64,000 nt of DNA. Source: Agrostemma githago (Eukaryota; Streptophyta; Magnoliopsida; Caryophyllales; Caryophyllaceae). The notes under the pieces were generated by a model. It was not told where the DNA came from and did no database searches. It saw only the letters and a list, made by a program, of their open reading frames with translations. Position 1 is the stretch's first letter, and each line of letters starts with the position of its first letter. This document shows, in pieces, positions 49,059 to 61,065 of this stretch. Both the position numbers and the translations under genes were made by a program. The stretch spans positions 53,024,898 to 53,088,897 of the forward strand of contig OY288250.1 in NCBI GenBank assembly GCA_958450325.1, in the 5' to 3' direction.

Positions 49059-50834
49059 TATTGTGTGCTAAATTTGGACCGTTTTTCCTCCCATTTCGAC
49101 CCGTTTTTCCCTCGTTTTGCGAGTCTTGAGTGCGATTATCGCCATATTTTGCGTACTTCTCGCATTAGCGTCCCTCTTGTGCGTTTTACGTGTTTTTGGT
49201 AGTTTTTCTATCATTTTGATAGGATTTGGCACCCAAAACACGATCGAGCTTTCACGAGCACAAGAGAAGGGAAAACCGTCCAAAGAGCAAAGCACACAAC
49301 TTAAAGTTTGAAGCCATCCAATTGTACGACGAAAAATGAGACAAGAAAGAGGCCAAAATATGACCGGGCGAAATTTCACCCGGTGAGACACCACTGGGTG
49401 AAATTTCACCCCGACGGTAAAAATGCCTCCCGAAGATTTTCCGAGCTTACCCACCAGGCGAAATTTCGCCCACCGGGTGAAATTTTGCCCGATGGGAAGA
49501 AGTGCCAAAAACGCCAAAAAAGGAAGAAAATCTCATCGGGCGAAAATTTCACCCGGTGGGAATTATCGTCAAGTCCGCGGGGCAAAGTTTCACCCTATGA
49601 AGATGCTAAGGGAGATTGTCTCACTAATGGAGCATAAAGTGGATTTGGGCTTTAGGTTAAATACCCATTAAGGCTTTACTATATATATGTTACCCTAGTT
49701 TGTTGCCCAAGCAACCATCCTCATATCCCACCACCATCATTCATTAGTGTAGGAGGCAACCATTAGTGTAGTATCACAATCCATTAGTAGAAAAATCTAG
49801 TAGAATTCTTAGTAATTCTCTATAAATCTAGTAGTAATTTAATAGTAGATCTACCTAGTTTCTATCAACAATTCTCTAGATTACAAGTTTGTAGAAGATT
49901 ATTTTGAAGATTTGTTGGGTTATTGAAGAATTAAGTGACAAGTTCTTCATTTTCTTCATCAAAGATTCAAGATTATTATTCTAGTTTTATTTGAAGATTT
50001 GTTGGGTTTATTTGGAGGATTAGTGACAAGTTCTCCATTTTATTCATCAAAGATTCAATCTTTATTCATGCAACATTATTATTTCTTATAGATCTTCATA
50101 GTTGGTATATTTCTCTTCCACTCTCTAATCTCTAGTTTAGTTTTAATGTTATTTTCTTATCATATTCTTGTTTAGATCGCATTAGTGTTGTTAGTTTCCT
50201 TAGATCTAGTTAATATGCATGTTGTAGTGACTTTCTCCTTAGTTAATGTTTTATTGTTTTCCAACATGATTAGTGAGTAGATTTCTTGTTGGGGGGTTTA
50301 GGGATGAGGACTTGGATTATTTGAATATAGGTATGTTGGTGGGTTGCTTGCATGTTGGTTTATCTTGTTTATGGTTTTTATGTCATTGTTGTTTTAGTCC
50401 GGCCAACTAGACCGACCTTGACTAGTTTCCATCAATATGGGGAAACTCGGGGTAGAAATTACCATGACTAGAAGCTTACCCTTATTCGCCGCAAAAGCGG
50501 GTTTTTAGGTGATTTTACCAATGTTGCAACAAAAACTCAATTCCGGCCTTCTTAGACTCCAAGTACTGAATCCCGACTTCCCCCTAACACCTTTCTCTAG
50601 ATTGATTACCTCTAGCTATCATCATAGACAATCCTCTAGTGTAGACTCGACCCTTAGAAAACCCCCATCTAGACATCAAACACGACACTTTAAGCTTTAC
50701 ATCGCACACCGTTCCCTGTGGACCGACCTCGACTTACCACGATTACTCTAGTAGTTTTTGTGTTATTCCGAGTCTATAAATATCGTTTGATCCCCCGTCC
50801 TTCGTTAACGACCGATCCGATTAGGAGGCGATCA
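49059..50834 (+). repeat. 5' LTR of the Athila-type element
   Basis: A 1,776-bp repeat starting TATTGTGTGCTAAATTT (the 3' copy keeps the canonical TG: TGTTGTGTGC) and ending GGAGGCGATCA. It contains a cluster of GGGTGAAATTTCACCC palindromes at 49362-49590. A likely TATA-type start is TACTATATATATGT near 49677, followed by the transcribed region. Confidence 0.92.
49362..49595. repeat. Palindromic GGGCGAAATTTCACCC modules in 5' LTR
   Basis: Five to six copies of (G/C)GGGYGAAATTTCRCCCG with variants, about 30-60 nt apart. The same modules are at 61370-61575 in the 3' LTR and at 57175-57415 in the interior. Confidence 0.85.
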
Positions 50835-50837
50835 AAA

Positions 50838-50855
50838 TGGCGCCGTTGCCGGGGA
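50838..50855 (+). promoter_or_regulatory. Primer binding site (tRNA-Asp type)
   Basis: TGGCGCCGTTGCCGGGGA lies 3 nt after the 5' LTR end. This sequence is the usual primer site of Athila-type elements, assigned to tRNA-Asp. Confidence 0.85.
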
Positions 50856-50963
50856 ACGGCTAGTTGTTGTTGTGTTTTTAGTTGTTGTGTTTGATTCTTT
50901 TCCCTTCTCTCTTTTCCCTAGTACCGCGAGGTGCTAGGAGTCTCACCGTTTAAATTGAGTTTT

Positions 50964-52970
50964 ATGCCCAGGAACACGTCATCGCCCTTGTGGTTCGATC
51001 CCGAGCCGGAAAGGACCTTTAGAGCATTGCGTTTTCGAGGAAATAACTCAATCACCATCATTCCACATCCTTCATTATCACCTCCTAACCTTAATCTCAT
51101 CCCACCACATCCACCTTCTACACCTTCTACATCACACAACCCCATTCCAAATAATCCTTCCATACCTTCCACTTCACAAAATTCACCACCACCACCACCA
51201 TCACCGAAAACACCACCACCAAATCCACCCCCTCCAAACTCACCAAATTCACCAAATTCAAATCCACCCTCACCACCAATCCAACAAATGGCGACCCTAG
51301 GTTCACATTCTCAATTGACACACGAAGAAACACCTTCTCCCGTCGATTTCGGAGAGATACCCGAGAACTATGAATTGAAAGCCTCTTTGACCAACGCGGT
51401 CCAACAAGATACTTTTCACGGTTTTTCTCAAGAAGATGCTTAAGAGCACATCGCTTCATTTAAAGAAAAATTAGTAGGAGCCCATCTCAATGGATTAACT
51501 TCATGCCAATTGCATCGTTTATTATTTCCGAAGACCTTGAGAGATGGAGCTCGTAGATGGCTTCAAGGCCATCCCGCTAATACTTTTACAACATGGGCTC
51601 AACTATCTAATGCCTTCTTGGAGAAATATTTTCCGCCGTCAAAGACTAACCAATATCGCATGGAGATACAAACATTCAAGCAAGATGAATTTGAAAGCCT
51701 AAGTGAGGCTTGGGAAAGATTTAGAGATTTGTTGCGCAAATGTCCACACCATGGAATACCCGATTGGCTAACCACCCAAATGTTTTATAACACCCTTTCA
51801 TCGAGAACCAAGGAAAACCTCAATTCGGCCGCCGGAGGAGACTTTTCTTCTCTCACCGATGAGGCATCTAAGAATCTTATTGAGAAGATGGCAAGGAGTG
51901 ATTCAAGAATGGGTCAATCGAGGGATTCTAGAAAGAAAGTTGAAGTGAACTCATCTACGAGTTCTAATGAATTGAAATTCCAAACAGAACTTGAGGAATT
52001 GAAAAAGAGAATGGATACCATGAGTTCGAAGCCTACTCCTAGAGGTATGTACCAAATTCAAGGGAGTGTTCCACCAAGGCAACCATCACCTGCAAAGCAA
52101 TTAACATAGGAAGTTCAATGTGATCATTTTGTGACCACGACTTTAGCTCTTGTATTCCTAATGAAGAAACATATATTGAAGAGCCAAATGAAGTTCAAGT
52201 TATACAAGCATATGGGCAAAGACCTCAATTTGATCCTTTCTCTAATACCTACAATGCCGGCACGAGGTTTCATCCTAATTTCTCTTATGGAAATCAAAAT
52301 GTTCAAAACCCGATGCCACGCGCTCAAGGGAGTCAAATGAGGTCATTCAATCAAAGTCAACAAAGGCCCTTTAACCAAGGTCCTCCAAGGATGCCCCCAT
52401 TTATGCCTCCTCATCAAAGGAGCAACTTTAATCAATAAGGTAGCAACTTCCATGTTCCTAACAATTACAACAATTACCAAAATCGACACGGTAATCATTT
52501 CAATCATGGATACAATCAAGGTTTCCAAGCTAACTTTCAAGGAAATCAAGGTTACAATAACCAACCATTTAATCAACCCTCTCAATCTTATGGCCAACCA
52601 AACAATTCTCAATTTGGTCAAGGAGGTCCTTCATGGGATAACTATAATGATTTGCAAAGAACCGTTGGCCAACTATGGAATGAACATCAAGATACTAAGG
52701 CAAGGCTAAAAGTTTGGGAATCACAAGAAGCAACAAAAGCCTTAGCCACCCCAATTCATCCACCCCATGGTTTGTCTTGTCAACCCCAAAACCCAAGAGA
52801 TCCTTTACACCAAGCAAATGCCGTCATTTTGAGAGGTGGCAAAGAACTTGAGGAACCATATAAGAACTTGAACTTGAACACCAAGAGTCCCATCGAAAGT
52901 GAATCAACCAAGTGCACCACAAGAATCATCTCCCACTTCCCCCAAAAAAAACCGGGGAATACAAGCGGAG
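50964..52970 (+). pseudogene. Athila-type gag
   Basis: Gag is the capsid protein. It starts ATG at 50964 with a Pro/Ser/Asn-rich N-terminus (about 100 residues). The gag domain contains LRDGARRWLQGHPANTFTTW, AFLEKYFPPSKTN and ERFRDLLRKCPHHGIPDW. An Asn/Gln-rich tail follows at 52230-52640. Defects are a TAA at 51441-51443, a TAG at 52107-52109 with a frame change just after, a TAA near 52436, and a second frame change near 52900 that restores the original frame for pol. Confidence 0.85.
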
Positions 52971-55900
52971 TTTGATATCCTCCAAAATGCAGAGAATGAA
53001 ATAAGAGAACAAAGAAAGAAGAAAGAGCAAATGGAAGCCGAAGAAGCCAAAAGAAAAGAGGCGGAGCGATTAGCCGAAGAAGAAGAAGAATCTAATGTTC
53101 CACCGTCTCCCGCTTTTGTTCCTCCATTGCCTTTTCCCGAGCGAGCTAAGCCACATAAAGAGAATGCTCAATTTAGCCGTTTCGTGGATATGTTGAAGAA
53201 AGTAGAGGTAGCTTTACCTTTCACCGAGGTAATTTCTCAAATGCCCCTCTATTCTAAGTTTTTGAAAGATGTCTTGACTAAAAAGAGAACAATAGAGGAT
53301 AAAGAATGTATCCCTCTCACGGGTCAATGTACTACCATTCTTATGAACGAAATGCCAAAGAAACTAGACGATCCCGGTAGTTTTTCCATCCCTTGTCGGG
53401 TAGGAAATGTTGTTGTTAATCAAGCTTTATGCGACCTTGGGGCTAGTGTTAGTTTGTTACCCTATTCTATTGCCAAGAGACTTAGTGTGGGGGAGATGAG
53501 ACCCACTAGTATGTCAATTCAACTTGCGGATAGGTCCGTCAAGTACACACTTGGGATACTTGAGGATGTACCTGTTCAAGTTGGTAATTTCTTCATCCCC
53601 TCCGACTTTGTTGTCATGGATATGCCCGAAGACACTATTACCCCCATTATCTTAGGTCGACCTTTTATGGCTACCGGTGGTACTATAGTTGATGTTAAGA
53701 ATGGAAAGTTGTCATTTAACATAGGGAACGAGTCGGTAGAGTTTTCCCTTTCTCAAGCTCTTCAACAACCAATGATAGAACAAATGCATTCCATTGAAGT
53801 TATTGATAGTTTGGTTGAGTATAGCTTGATAGATGATGATAAGCAAGAAGAGGAACCATTTGACTCTCCAAATTTTGAAGAAGAATGTTTGCATGATGAA
53901 AAGGTAGAACCACTACCGGTGGGTAAGAGTATGGTATCTTCTCCTCCTAATCTTGAACTTAAACCACTCCCCTCTTCCCTCAAATATGCTTTTCTTGAAG
54001 GAACTAATTATCCCGTTATCGTCAATGCTACCCTTGATGGACCTCAATTGGAAAAACTTCTGATTGTTTTGAGAAAGCACAAAAAGGCCATCGGGTATAG
54101 CATTGCCGACCTCCAAGGCATAAGCCCAAATGTTTGCATGCATAGGATCATCCTTGATGATGACCACCGTCCTTCGGTTGAGGGTCAACGTAGGTTGAAC
54201 CCCACCATGAAAGAGGTTGTCATGAAGGAAGTCCTCAAGTTGTATGAGGCTAACATTATATACACAATAACCGGAAGTAAATGAGTTAGCCCCGTACAAG
54301 TTGTGCCGAAAAAAGGAGGAATAACGGTTGTTAAAGGAGAAAAGGGTGAGTCAATCTCCACTATGACTATTACCGGTTGGCGCATGTGTATAGACTATCG
54401 CAAATTGAACACGGCCACCATAAAAGACCATTTCCCCCTTCCCTTTATTGATCAAATGCTTGAAAGATTGGCGCATCATTCTTATTTTTGTTTCTTTGAT
54501 GGTCATTCCGGATTTCTTCAAATTCCTATTCACCCCGATGACCAAGAGAAAACCACTTTTACTTGTCCGTATGGCACCTATGCTTATAGAAGGATGCCAT
54601 TTGGATTGTGTAATGCGCCGGGAACGTTTCAAAGATGTATGATAGCTATTTTCTCCGATTTTATTGAAAAATCCATGGAAGTTTTTATGGATGACTTTAG
54701 TGTCCATGGTACATCTTTTGATTCTTGTCTTGAAAATCTTGATCAAGTGTTAGCTCGATGTGAAGAGTATAGACTTGTTTTAAATTGGGAAAAGTGTCAT
54801 TTTATGGTTGAACAAGGTGTTGTCCTAGGTCATATTGTGTCTAATAGAGGAGTCGAAGTCGATAAGGCGAAAGTCTCCGTGATTGAGAACTTGCCACCAT
54901 CTACAAATGTCAAAGGGGTGAGGAGTTTTCTAGGTCACGCCGGTTTTTATAGAAGATTTATAAAAGACTTTTCTAAGATTGCTAAGCCTTTGACTTCTTT
55001 GCTTATGAAAGATGCACCTTTTGTTTTTGATGACTCGTGTCTTGAGGCCTTTTGCAGGATAAAGACCGCTCTCACTACCACACCAATTATCAAAGCTCCC
55101 GATTGGAATCTTCCATTTGAGATCATGTGTGATGCATCCGATTTTGCCGTTGGTGCCGTTCTAGGACAACGGGTTGACAAGAAGCTACATGTGATTTATT
55201 ATGCAAGCAAAACCCTAGATGAAGCCCAATCGAGGTACACCACAACCGAAAAAGAGATGCTTGCCGTTGTCTATGCCATGGAGAAATTCCAAAATTATGT
55301 TACCAGTTCTAAAGTCATTATTCATACCGATCATGCGGCCATTCGTTACATCATGTCTAAAAAGGAGACAAAGTCTCGACTCTTTCGATGGGTACTCCTT
55401 TTACAAGAATTTGACATCGAGATTAAAGACAAAGCCGGATCGGAGAACTTGGTAGCGGATCATCTTAGTAGACTAACGGTTAGTAAAGAAAGCAATGAAG
55501 AAGATGGTATTCCCATCAATTAAGCTATGAGAGATGAGACCTTGATGGCCGTTGAAACTATTACACGTTGGTATGCCGATATCGTCAATTTCTTAGTGTC
55601 TCACTATATTCCGGACGATTATTCCAAACAAGAGAGGAAGAAACTACGTTATGAAGCCCGACGCTATTATTGGGACGAGCCTTATTTATTTCGCCGTTGT
55701 GTAGATGGAATTTACCGTCGATGTGTTACGGCCGAAGAAGGATATAATATTGTGAAGCACCTTCACTCGACATCTTATGGTGGACGCTTGGCCAATCAAA
55801 AGACAATTGCCAAGGTTCTCCAAAGCGGGTTTTGGTGGCCTTCCATGTTCAAAGACATTCGAGCTTTCATTCTCACATGCGATGCATGCCAAAGAAGTGG

Positions 55901-56867
55901 CAATATAACAAGAAGAAATGAGATGCCCCTTCAAACTATCTTGGAGATTGAATTGTTCGATGTTTGGGGCATTGATTTCATGGGTCCGTTCACATCCTCT
56001 TTTGGTAATAAGTACATTCTAGTCGCGGTTGATTATGTCTCAAAATGGATCGAGGTCGTAGCTTCCCCCACCAATGACTCCAAGGTTGTAATCAAGCTTT
56101 TCAAGAACGTTATTTTCCCGAGATTCGGTATGCCTAGAGCCATAATTTGTGATGGAGGCTCTCATTTTAGGAAAGATACCTTTGAACACCTTCTTACGAA
56201 GTATGGTATCACTCACAAGATTTCCTTAGCCTACCACCCTCAATCAAATGGGCAAGCCGAGATCTCCAACCGTCAAATCAAGGGAATTTTAGAGAAAGTT
56301 GTAAATACACACCGAAAGGATTGGTCATTGAAATTAAATGATGCCCTTTGGGCATTGAGAACGGCTTACAAAGCGCCGATTGGAACCACTCCTTATCGTC
56401 TCGTGTATGGTAAAGCTTGTCATTTACCGGTGGAGCTAGAACACAAAGCCAAATGGGCAATCAAAGAGCTAAACTTCGATGAGAGTGTTGTAGGAAATAA
56501 TCGCCTTCTCCAACTACAAGAATTGGAAGAACTAAGACTTGAAGCCTATGAAAACTCAAAGATCTACAAAGAATGAACTCGCCAATGGCACGATTCTCGA
56601 ATTCTTCGCAAGGACTTCTACGTTGGTGATAAGGTATTACTCTTCAACTCTAGCTTTAAGCTCTTCCCCGGTAAGTTGAAATCAAAATGGTCGGGTCCAT
56701 TCGAAGTGATCGGAGTGGAGCCATATGGATCGATAGAGATATCTAGCCCGGAAACCGGGAAGTTTATGGTTAATGGGCAACGTTTGAAGATTTATCATCC
56801 CGGTCATATTCGTGAGACCTTTGCTACTATGAAGCTTGGTGAGCTCCCATCGGGGAGCGTTGTTTGA
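52899..56867 (+). pseudogene. Athila-type pol: protease, reverse transcriptase, RNase H, integrase
   Basis: One frame runs 52899-56867 with only three stops. Protease (53420-53700): ALCDLGASVSLLPYSI and ILGRPFMATGG, where D-L-G in place of D-T-G is usual for Athila. RT (54303-54960): MCIDYRKLN, PFGLCNAPGTFQRCM, VFMDDFSVHG (FMDD). RNase H (55130-55490): MCDASDFAVGAVL, TEKEMLAVVYA, IIHTDHAA. Integrase (55527-56867): CDACQRSG, WGIDFMGPF, IICDGGSHF, SNGQAEISNRQ (D, D, E present). The zinc-finger GGH is GGR. Stops: TGA 54282-54284 (in place of a conserved Trp), TAA 55521-55523, TGA 56574-56576. Confidence 0.9.
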
Positions 56868-57738
56868 AACCCTCTCGCAATTGATGTAGGTTTAGTGGTA
56901 TCCTCAACAACCACCTTGTATATATGTATCATATTTCTTTGAGTTTATTAGTTTTGTTAGCTTGAGAAGAATGATTGAAATTGAATTTCGCAATGGAGCA
57001 TAAATTTGGATGAAGATCAAGCTTTTGGAGAAGTTATGGAGCTTAATTGAAGACCACAAGCATGTTTGTGGGAGATATTATTTATGTGATGTGAGTCGAG
57101 TCAATATTTGAATCTCTAGGTTATTATTAAAGAGCCATGAAATGGCAAGGCGGAAAAACGCAGCAAAGAATTCCGCCGAGCGAAACTTCGCCCGGTGAGA
57201 CTCGACCGAACGAAACTTCACCCCACGGAAAAGTTGCCAGAATTGCCGGATTTGAAGAAGATACCACCGGGCGAAATTTCGCCCGGTGAGATTTTCACCG
57301 GGTGAAATTTCACCCGGTGGAAAAATATTGGCAAAAACGATTTTCACGACGAAAAATTGTCGGGTGAAATTTCACCCGAAGGTGCCTGACAGGGTGAAAC
57401 TTCACCCGGCGGATCACCTACACTCTTACTCACTCACTACATTTTCATTTCCCTCCTTCATACTTACCCCAACATAAATTTCCCTCCAATAAATTTTACA
57501 CCAAATTTTTACCACCAACTTTAAAACTTTTCACTTTCCCTCCCAACCACCCTTATTTATATCACCCTTTCACCCCACAATTCATTTCACCCTCTCACCC
57601 ATCATAAAATCATCATACCACCTTCCATACTACATTTTAAACCTTCATTCATAGTTTTCCATACTTGGTGATTATCTATTTGGGTTTTTGAAGAAAGGAG
57701 AAGCAAAAGTTTCGGAATTTTTCTTGCAAATTATTATC
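56868..57738. other. Athila-type internal leader before the third ORF
   Basis: An untranslated 870-nt stretch between integrase and the third ORF. It contains a second cluster of GGGTGAAATTTCACCC palindromes (57175-57415) and a C/T/A-rich leader (57420-57640) that resembles a 5' UTR. Confidence 0.7.
57175..57415. repeat. Palindromic GGGCGAAATTTCGCCC modules upstream of the third ORF
   Basis: Six copies, including the perfect palindromes CCGGGCGAAATTTCGCCCGG and CCGGGTGAAATTTCACCCGG. Same module as in the LTRs. Confidence 0.88.
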
Positions 57739-58806
57739 ATGGAGACAAAAGCCCAACGAGCCGCGCGTAAACAAGGTATGGCCTCGACTTCTAATCCTTC
57801 TAAATGTTCATCTTCTAGAAAGTATTCTAGGCCAAAACTTTTACCTTGCCCTAGTTCGCCCCTTGCTCAAACCTTCTCTGAAAAGAACTTTCAGAGTACT
57901 AAGTGGCCTTGTCCATTCACAATGGAAATCCTAGGTATAGAAGACGATATGAGAGAGTTATCGTCGAGAACAAAAACTAGTGGACTTTTAAATTTCGTGC
58001 ATTCTACCTTCAAAGACCTTACATGCGAATTTCTAGGTAGTTTCACAATTGACAACCCGGTCACGCCTAAGGAGTTCAAATTTAATTTGTTTGGTAGAAA
58101 TCACTGTTTAAATATTTCCGACTTTAGCTTAGCTCTAGGTTTACCCTCATCGGGTACCGGACTAAGTAGACCCCTTTGTGATTCGCAAAGTAGTGCGACT
58201 AGGAGAGATTTGTGGAGGTGCATAGCGCCTGAACAACGAGATTTCGAACCTAATTCAAATTTCACCGCTGAAATCCGTAACCCTTCTATTCGATACTTTG
58301 CTGAAATGCTTTCTCATTGCCTGATACCGTCTGCCGACAATATCATTAACCTTAATGTGTGTGTCTTACAATTGATTAGTGACTCTTTATTTGGTAACCC
58401 TTACCCCCTTGACCTACCACTCGTTGTGGCGTTACACTTTCATCAAATTATTATTGACCAACGCCCTACCGTAGACTGTGGTGGTCTTGTGACTTTAATA
58501 GCGAAAAATTTGGGTTATTCGACCGACCACCTTAAACCGATTGACGGTCGTGTTTGGATAAACGAGGCGTACCTCCCTACTTGGATCTTTAATGTTGCTG
58601 AACATCGCCTCATCTCCATTTGCCATAACCGATCCTTACTTGTCCCCAAACTTTACCGAACCAATATTTATAACCGTCACAATTGGGACCAACCTTTAGG
58701 TTCAGGTGAATTCCGACTGAACGAATCGGGGGATGTAGGAGTATGGGAGTATGACGGTGATGGAACTCCGACAGCTTCTTTTGCGTCAAATGACTATTCG
58801 ACCTAG
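57739..58806 (+). CDS. Third ORF of Athila-type element (ATHILA ORF-1-like, intact)
   Basis: 355 residues from ATG 57739 to TAG 58806, uninterrupted. Motifs: GLLNFVHSTFKDLTCEFLGS, NPVTPKEFKFNLFGR, SLALGLPSSGTGLSRPL, NPSIRYFAEMLSHCLIPSAD, LLFGNP-like SLFGNPYPLDLPL, and PTWIFNVAEHRLI. This pattern fits the Arabidopsis ATHILA ORF-1 family, of unknown biochemical function. The N-terminus is basic and Ser-rich. Its place, after integrase, is where some Athila elements have an env-like ORF, but no signal peptide or transmembrane helix stands out. It is the only full-length ORF left in this element. A start upstream (TTG 57688) is open but not preferred. Confidence 0.75.
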   Translation: METKAQRAARKQGMASTSNPSKCSSSRKYSRPKLLPCPSSPLAQTFSEKNFQSTKWPCPFTMEILGIEDDMRELSSRTKTSGLLNFVHSTFKDLTCEFLGSFTIDNPVTPKEFKFNLFGRNHCLNISDFSLALGLPSSGTGLSRPLCDSQSSATRRDLWRCIAPEQRDFEPNSNFTAEIRNPSIRYFAEMLSHCLIPSADNIINLNVCVLQLISDSLFGNPYPLDLPLVVALHFHQIIIDQRPTVDCGGLVTLIAKNLGYSTDHLKPIDGRVWINEAYLPTWIFNVAEHRLISICHNRSLLVPKLYRTNIYNRHNWDQPLGSGEFRLNESGDVGVWEYDGDGTPTASFASNDYST

Positions 58807-61065
58807 ACACCCCTACAAGAGTCGGTAGATTATAAGGTTTGTATATGTTGTGGGTATATATGTGTGGAGTCGGTGAGTCTTAATCATCTACAACTATATA
58901 TCTTTGCATTGATGTTGTTCCTTATACCTTGTTCCATCATTATAACCATTGTGATTGTTTTATCTTGAACAAAATTGCAAGTTGTCCCACCGTCCCATTT
59001 AATGATTTTTTGTGGTCGTCGCGGCCTTGGTAATTGCTCCCAGTCTCTTGGCGATGTGATTACGCCATTGACCATTTGAAAAATCCAAACTTTTAATCAA
59101 ATTTTCTCAAATTTTCTTAATCCGGGCTAGGTGATGTGACTACATCTACGCCCAATTTTTCACCCTTTCATTTTATTTTCTTTCATTTTCATTTTCTTAG
59201 CCACTTGGCTAGGGTCTAGGTGATGTGATTGCACCTAGGCCCACCACTATTTTACCTCTTTCCTTATTTTATTTTCCTTTTTCCTTTCCCAAATTTTTGA
59301 AAAATCCAAAAACATTCAAAAAAAAATTATAAAACTCAAAAACATTTGAAAAATCATAAAAATCCAAAAAGATTTTTCTTATTTTTCTTTTCCGTCTTTT
59401 TCGATCTTCCCCTACTTGTCCATTGAGGACAATGTACAGTCTTAGTGTGGGGGAGGAGTCTACTATCTTTTATTTTTCAAAAATCTTTTCAAATTTGATT
59501 TTCTTTTCTTTTCTTTTCTCGTTTCTCGTTATGTCTCGTGTCCCCTATATGGTCTTGTTCTCTACTCTTACAGGTAACCACCACCTAAATAGCGCGATTT
59601 GAAGAGATTATGGAAGCATCCGCTTGGTAACTCTCTTCCTTCTTTCTTCTTTAATTTTGTAGAGGAGTTAGGTTGTTGCTATTTGGAGGATCTCGAAGTT
59701 GAGCATTTGGGTGTTGTGGCTGATTTTGTGTGTTTGAATGATGATGGAGTATGGAGTTCATGACTTTACTTGTATTTTTTGTTATTTGCTTTCATTTCCG
59801 TGTGTTCCGTTTTGTTTTGCTTTTGTATAGTGTGTCTAGGATTAAAAAATTTCGAAAACCCGATTACAAGTCTTTTATAAGAGTTTACATTCCATTGTAG
59901 ATAACCCATTGTAGATTTTGGACCTTATTCTAGTAGAATGACTCTTAGGCAATGAATTTGTTGATCCTTTAGCTTTGAGTCCATCATTTCTACTAGAGGT
60001 TTACTTCGGGGTTTGCATTTGACCACCTTGACCACCCATGGAGGAGTTAGGCCTTGGTTCCCGCATCCCGTTTTCTAGGTGACCTTGCTCGAATGACCAT
60101 TGCACCTTTAGTCCAAATTTCTTCCGCCTTTTGTGGGTTATCCGGGAATGGCGCACGTTCTCGATTACCTATTTTTCCTCCACCTATACATCACCACAAT
60201 AAGTTTACACAAAAATAACCTCCAAGCTTGATTACAAACCACATCAAAAAGCCAAAAAAGGGCAAACCAAAGCAAGAGAAAAAGGGCACAAAAATATGAA
60301 AAACAAAGGAGAAGAAAAGGAGCTTCAAATGAAAATCAAAATGTCAAAAACGTCTCCTTCAAAAAAGAAAAAGGAAAAAAAAAGCCCTTTGATCGATTCG
60401 TCGCCGTGAAGTGCCAACTAGAGGACCGAGTCCCGAGGTCGGAAGATAGCGGTGATGAGTCGATCCAACCCAATAATTGTAAACACTCCATCCTTCTTAT
60501 TTGGGCTATTTAGGAAATTCGAGTTTGGAACGACCCTCTTAGCTTAGCCAAAGAGAGCGGGACTGCACCTACCTACAGTGTCGAACGAATCCATGGTTCA
60601 CCTTTTCCACTCCGTTATACACCCCGTAGTACCCCTTTAGAAGATTAGGCAGACCTAGGCTAAGTTATCAACATCTATATTGCTTAATTGTCATAGTATT
60701 AGGCTTTGGTCCTTGTTTACGTGGGTGATTTATCTTGGAAGTCTATTGTTGTTTTAGGTAAGTAATCGGTGTCTTTCCCCGCCGTCTCGATGAGGGATTC
60801 GGTGTTTTATTTTTACTTTGAATGCGTCTATTCTTTCGTGTTATGTGTTTTTGTGTGCTTAGTCGCATCCACCATTTTGAGCAAGCCCCAACTTGCCTTA
60901 CATGGGAGTACTTTACCTCATAAGTATTTCGATGTGAGTTGAAGGGACGGAGCAGGCCCGTTAATTGCCCCGTATCGGCTTAGCATAGTCTAGCTAGTAG
61001 TAGTAGTTTGTAATTTCTTTTTCGATCTTTGCTCGAGGACGAGCAACGGTTTAGTGTGGGGGAAT
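58807..61065. other. Athila-type long 3' non-coding region
   Basis: About 2.3 kb without a gene. It has a polypurine-tract-like TTAGTGTGGGGGA at 59442-59454, two copies of a GGCTAGG..GGTGATGTGA(C/T)T block (59126-59150, 59208-59235), and A-rich AAAAATCC repeats (59295-59370). A long 3' region is normal for Athila elements. Confidence 0.75.
61051..61065 (+). promoter_or_regulatory. Polypurine tract of the Athila-type element
   Basis: TTAGTGTGGGGGAAT directly before the 3' LTR start (TGTTGTGTGC at 61066). Confidence 0.8.

Noticed and set aside
49117..49671. ORFs on both strands in the LTR palindrome cluster
   Set aside because: They follow repeats and lie in the LTR; the 3' LTR copy does not keep the frame lengths.
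50838..50855. tRNA gene fragment
   Set aside because: It is the retrotransposon primer binding site directly after the LTR; no cloverleaf surrounds it.
51127..51459. Antisense ORF over gag
   Set aside because: Val/Gly-rich frame opposite the Pro-rich gag N-terminus; a shadow.
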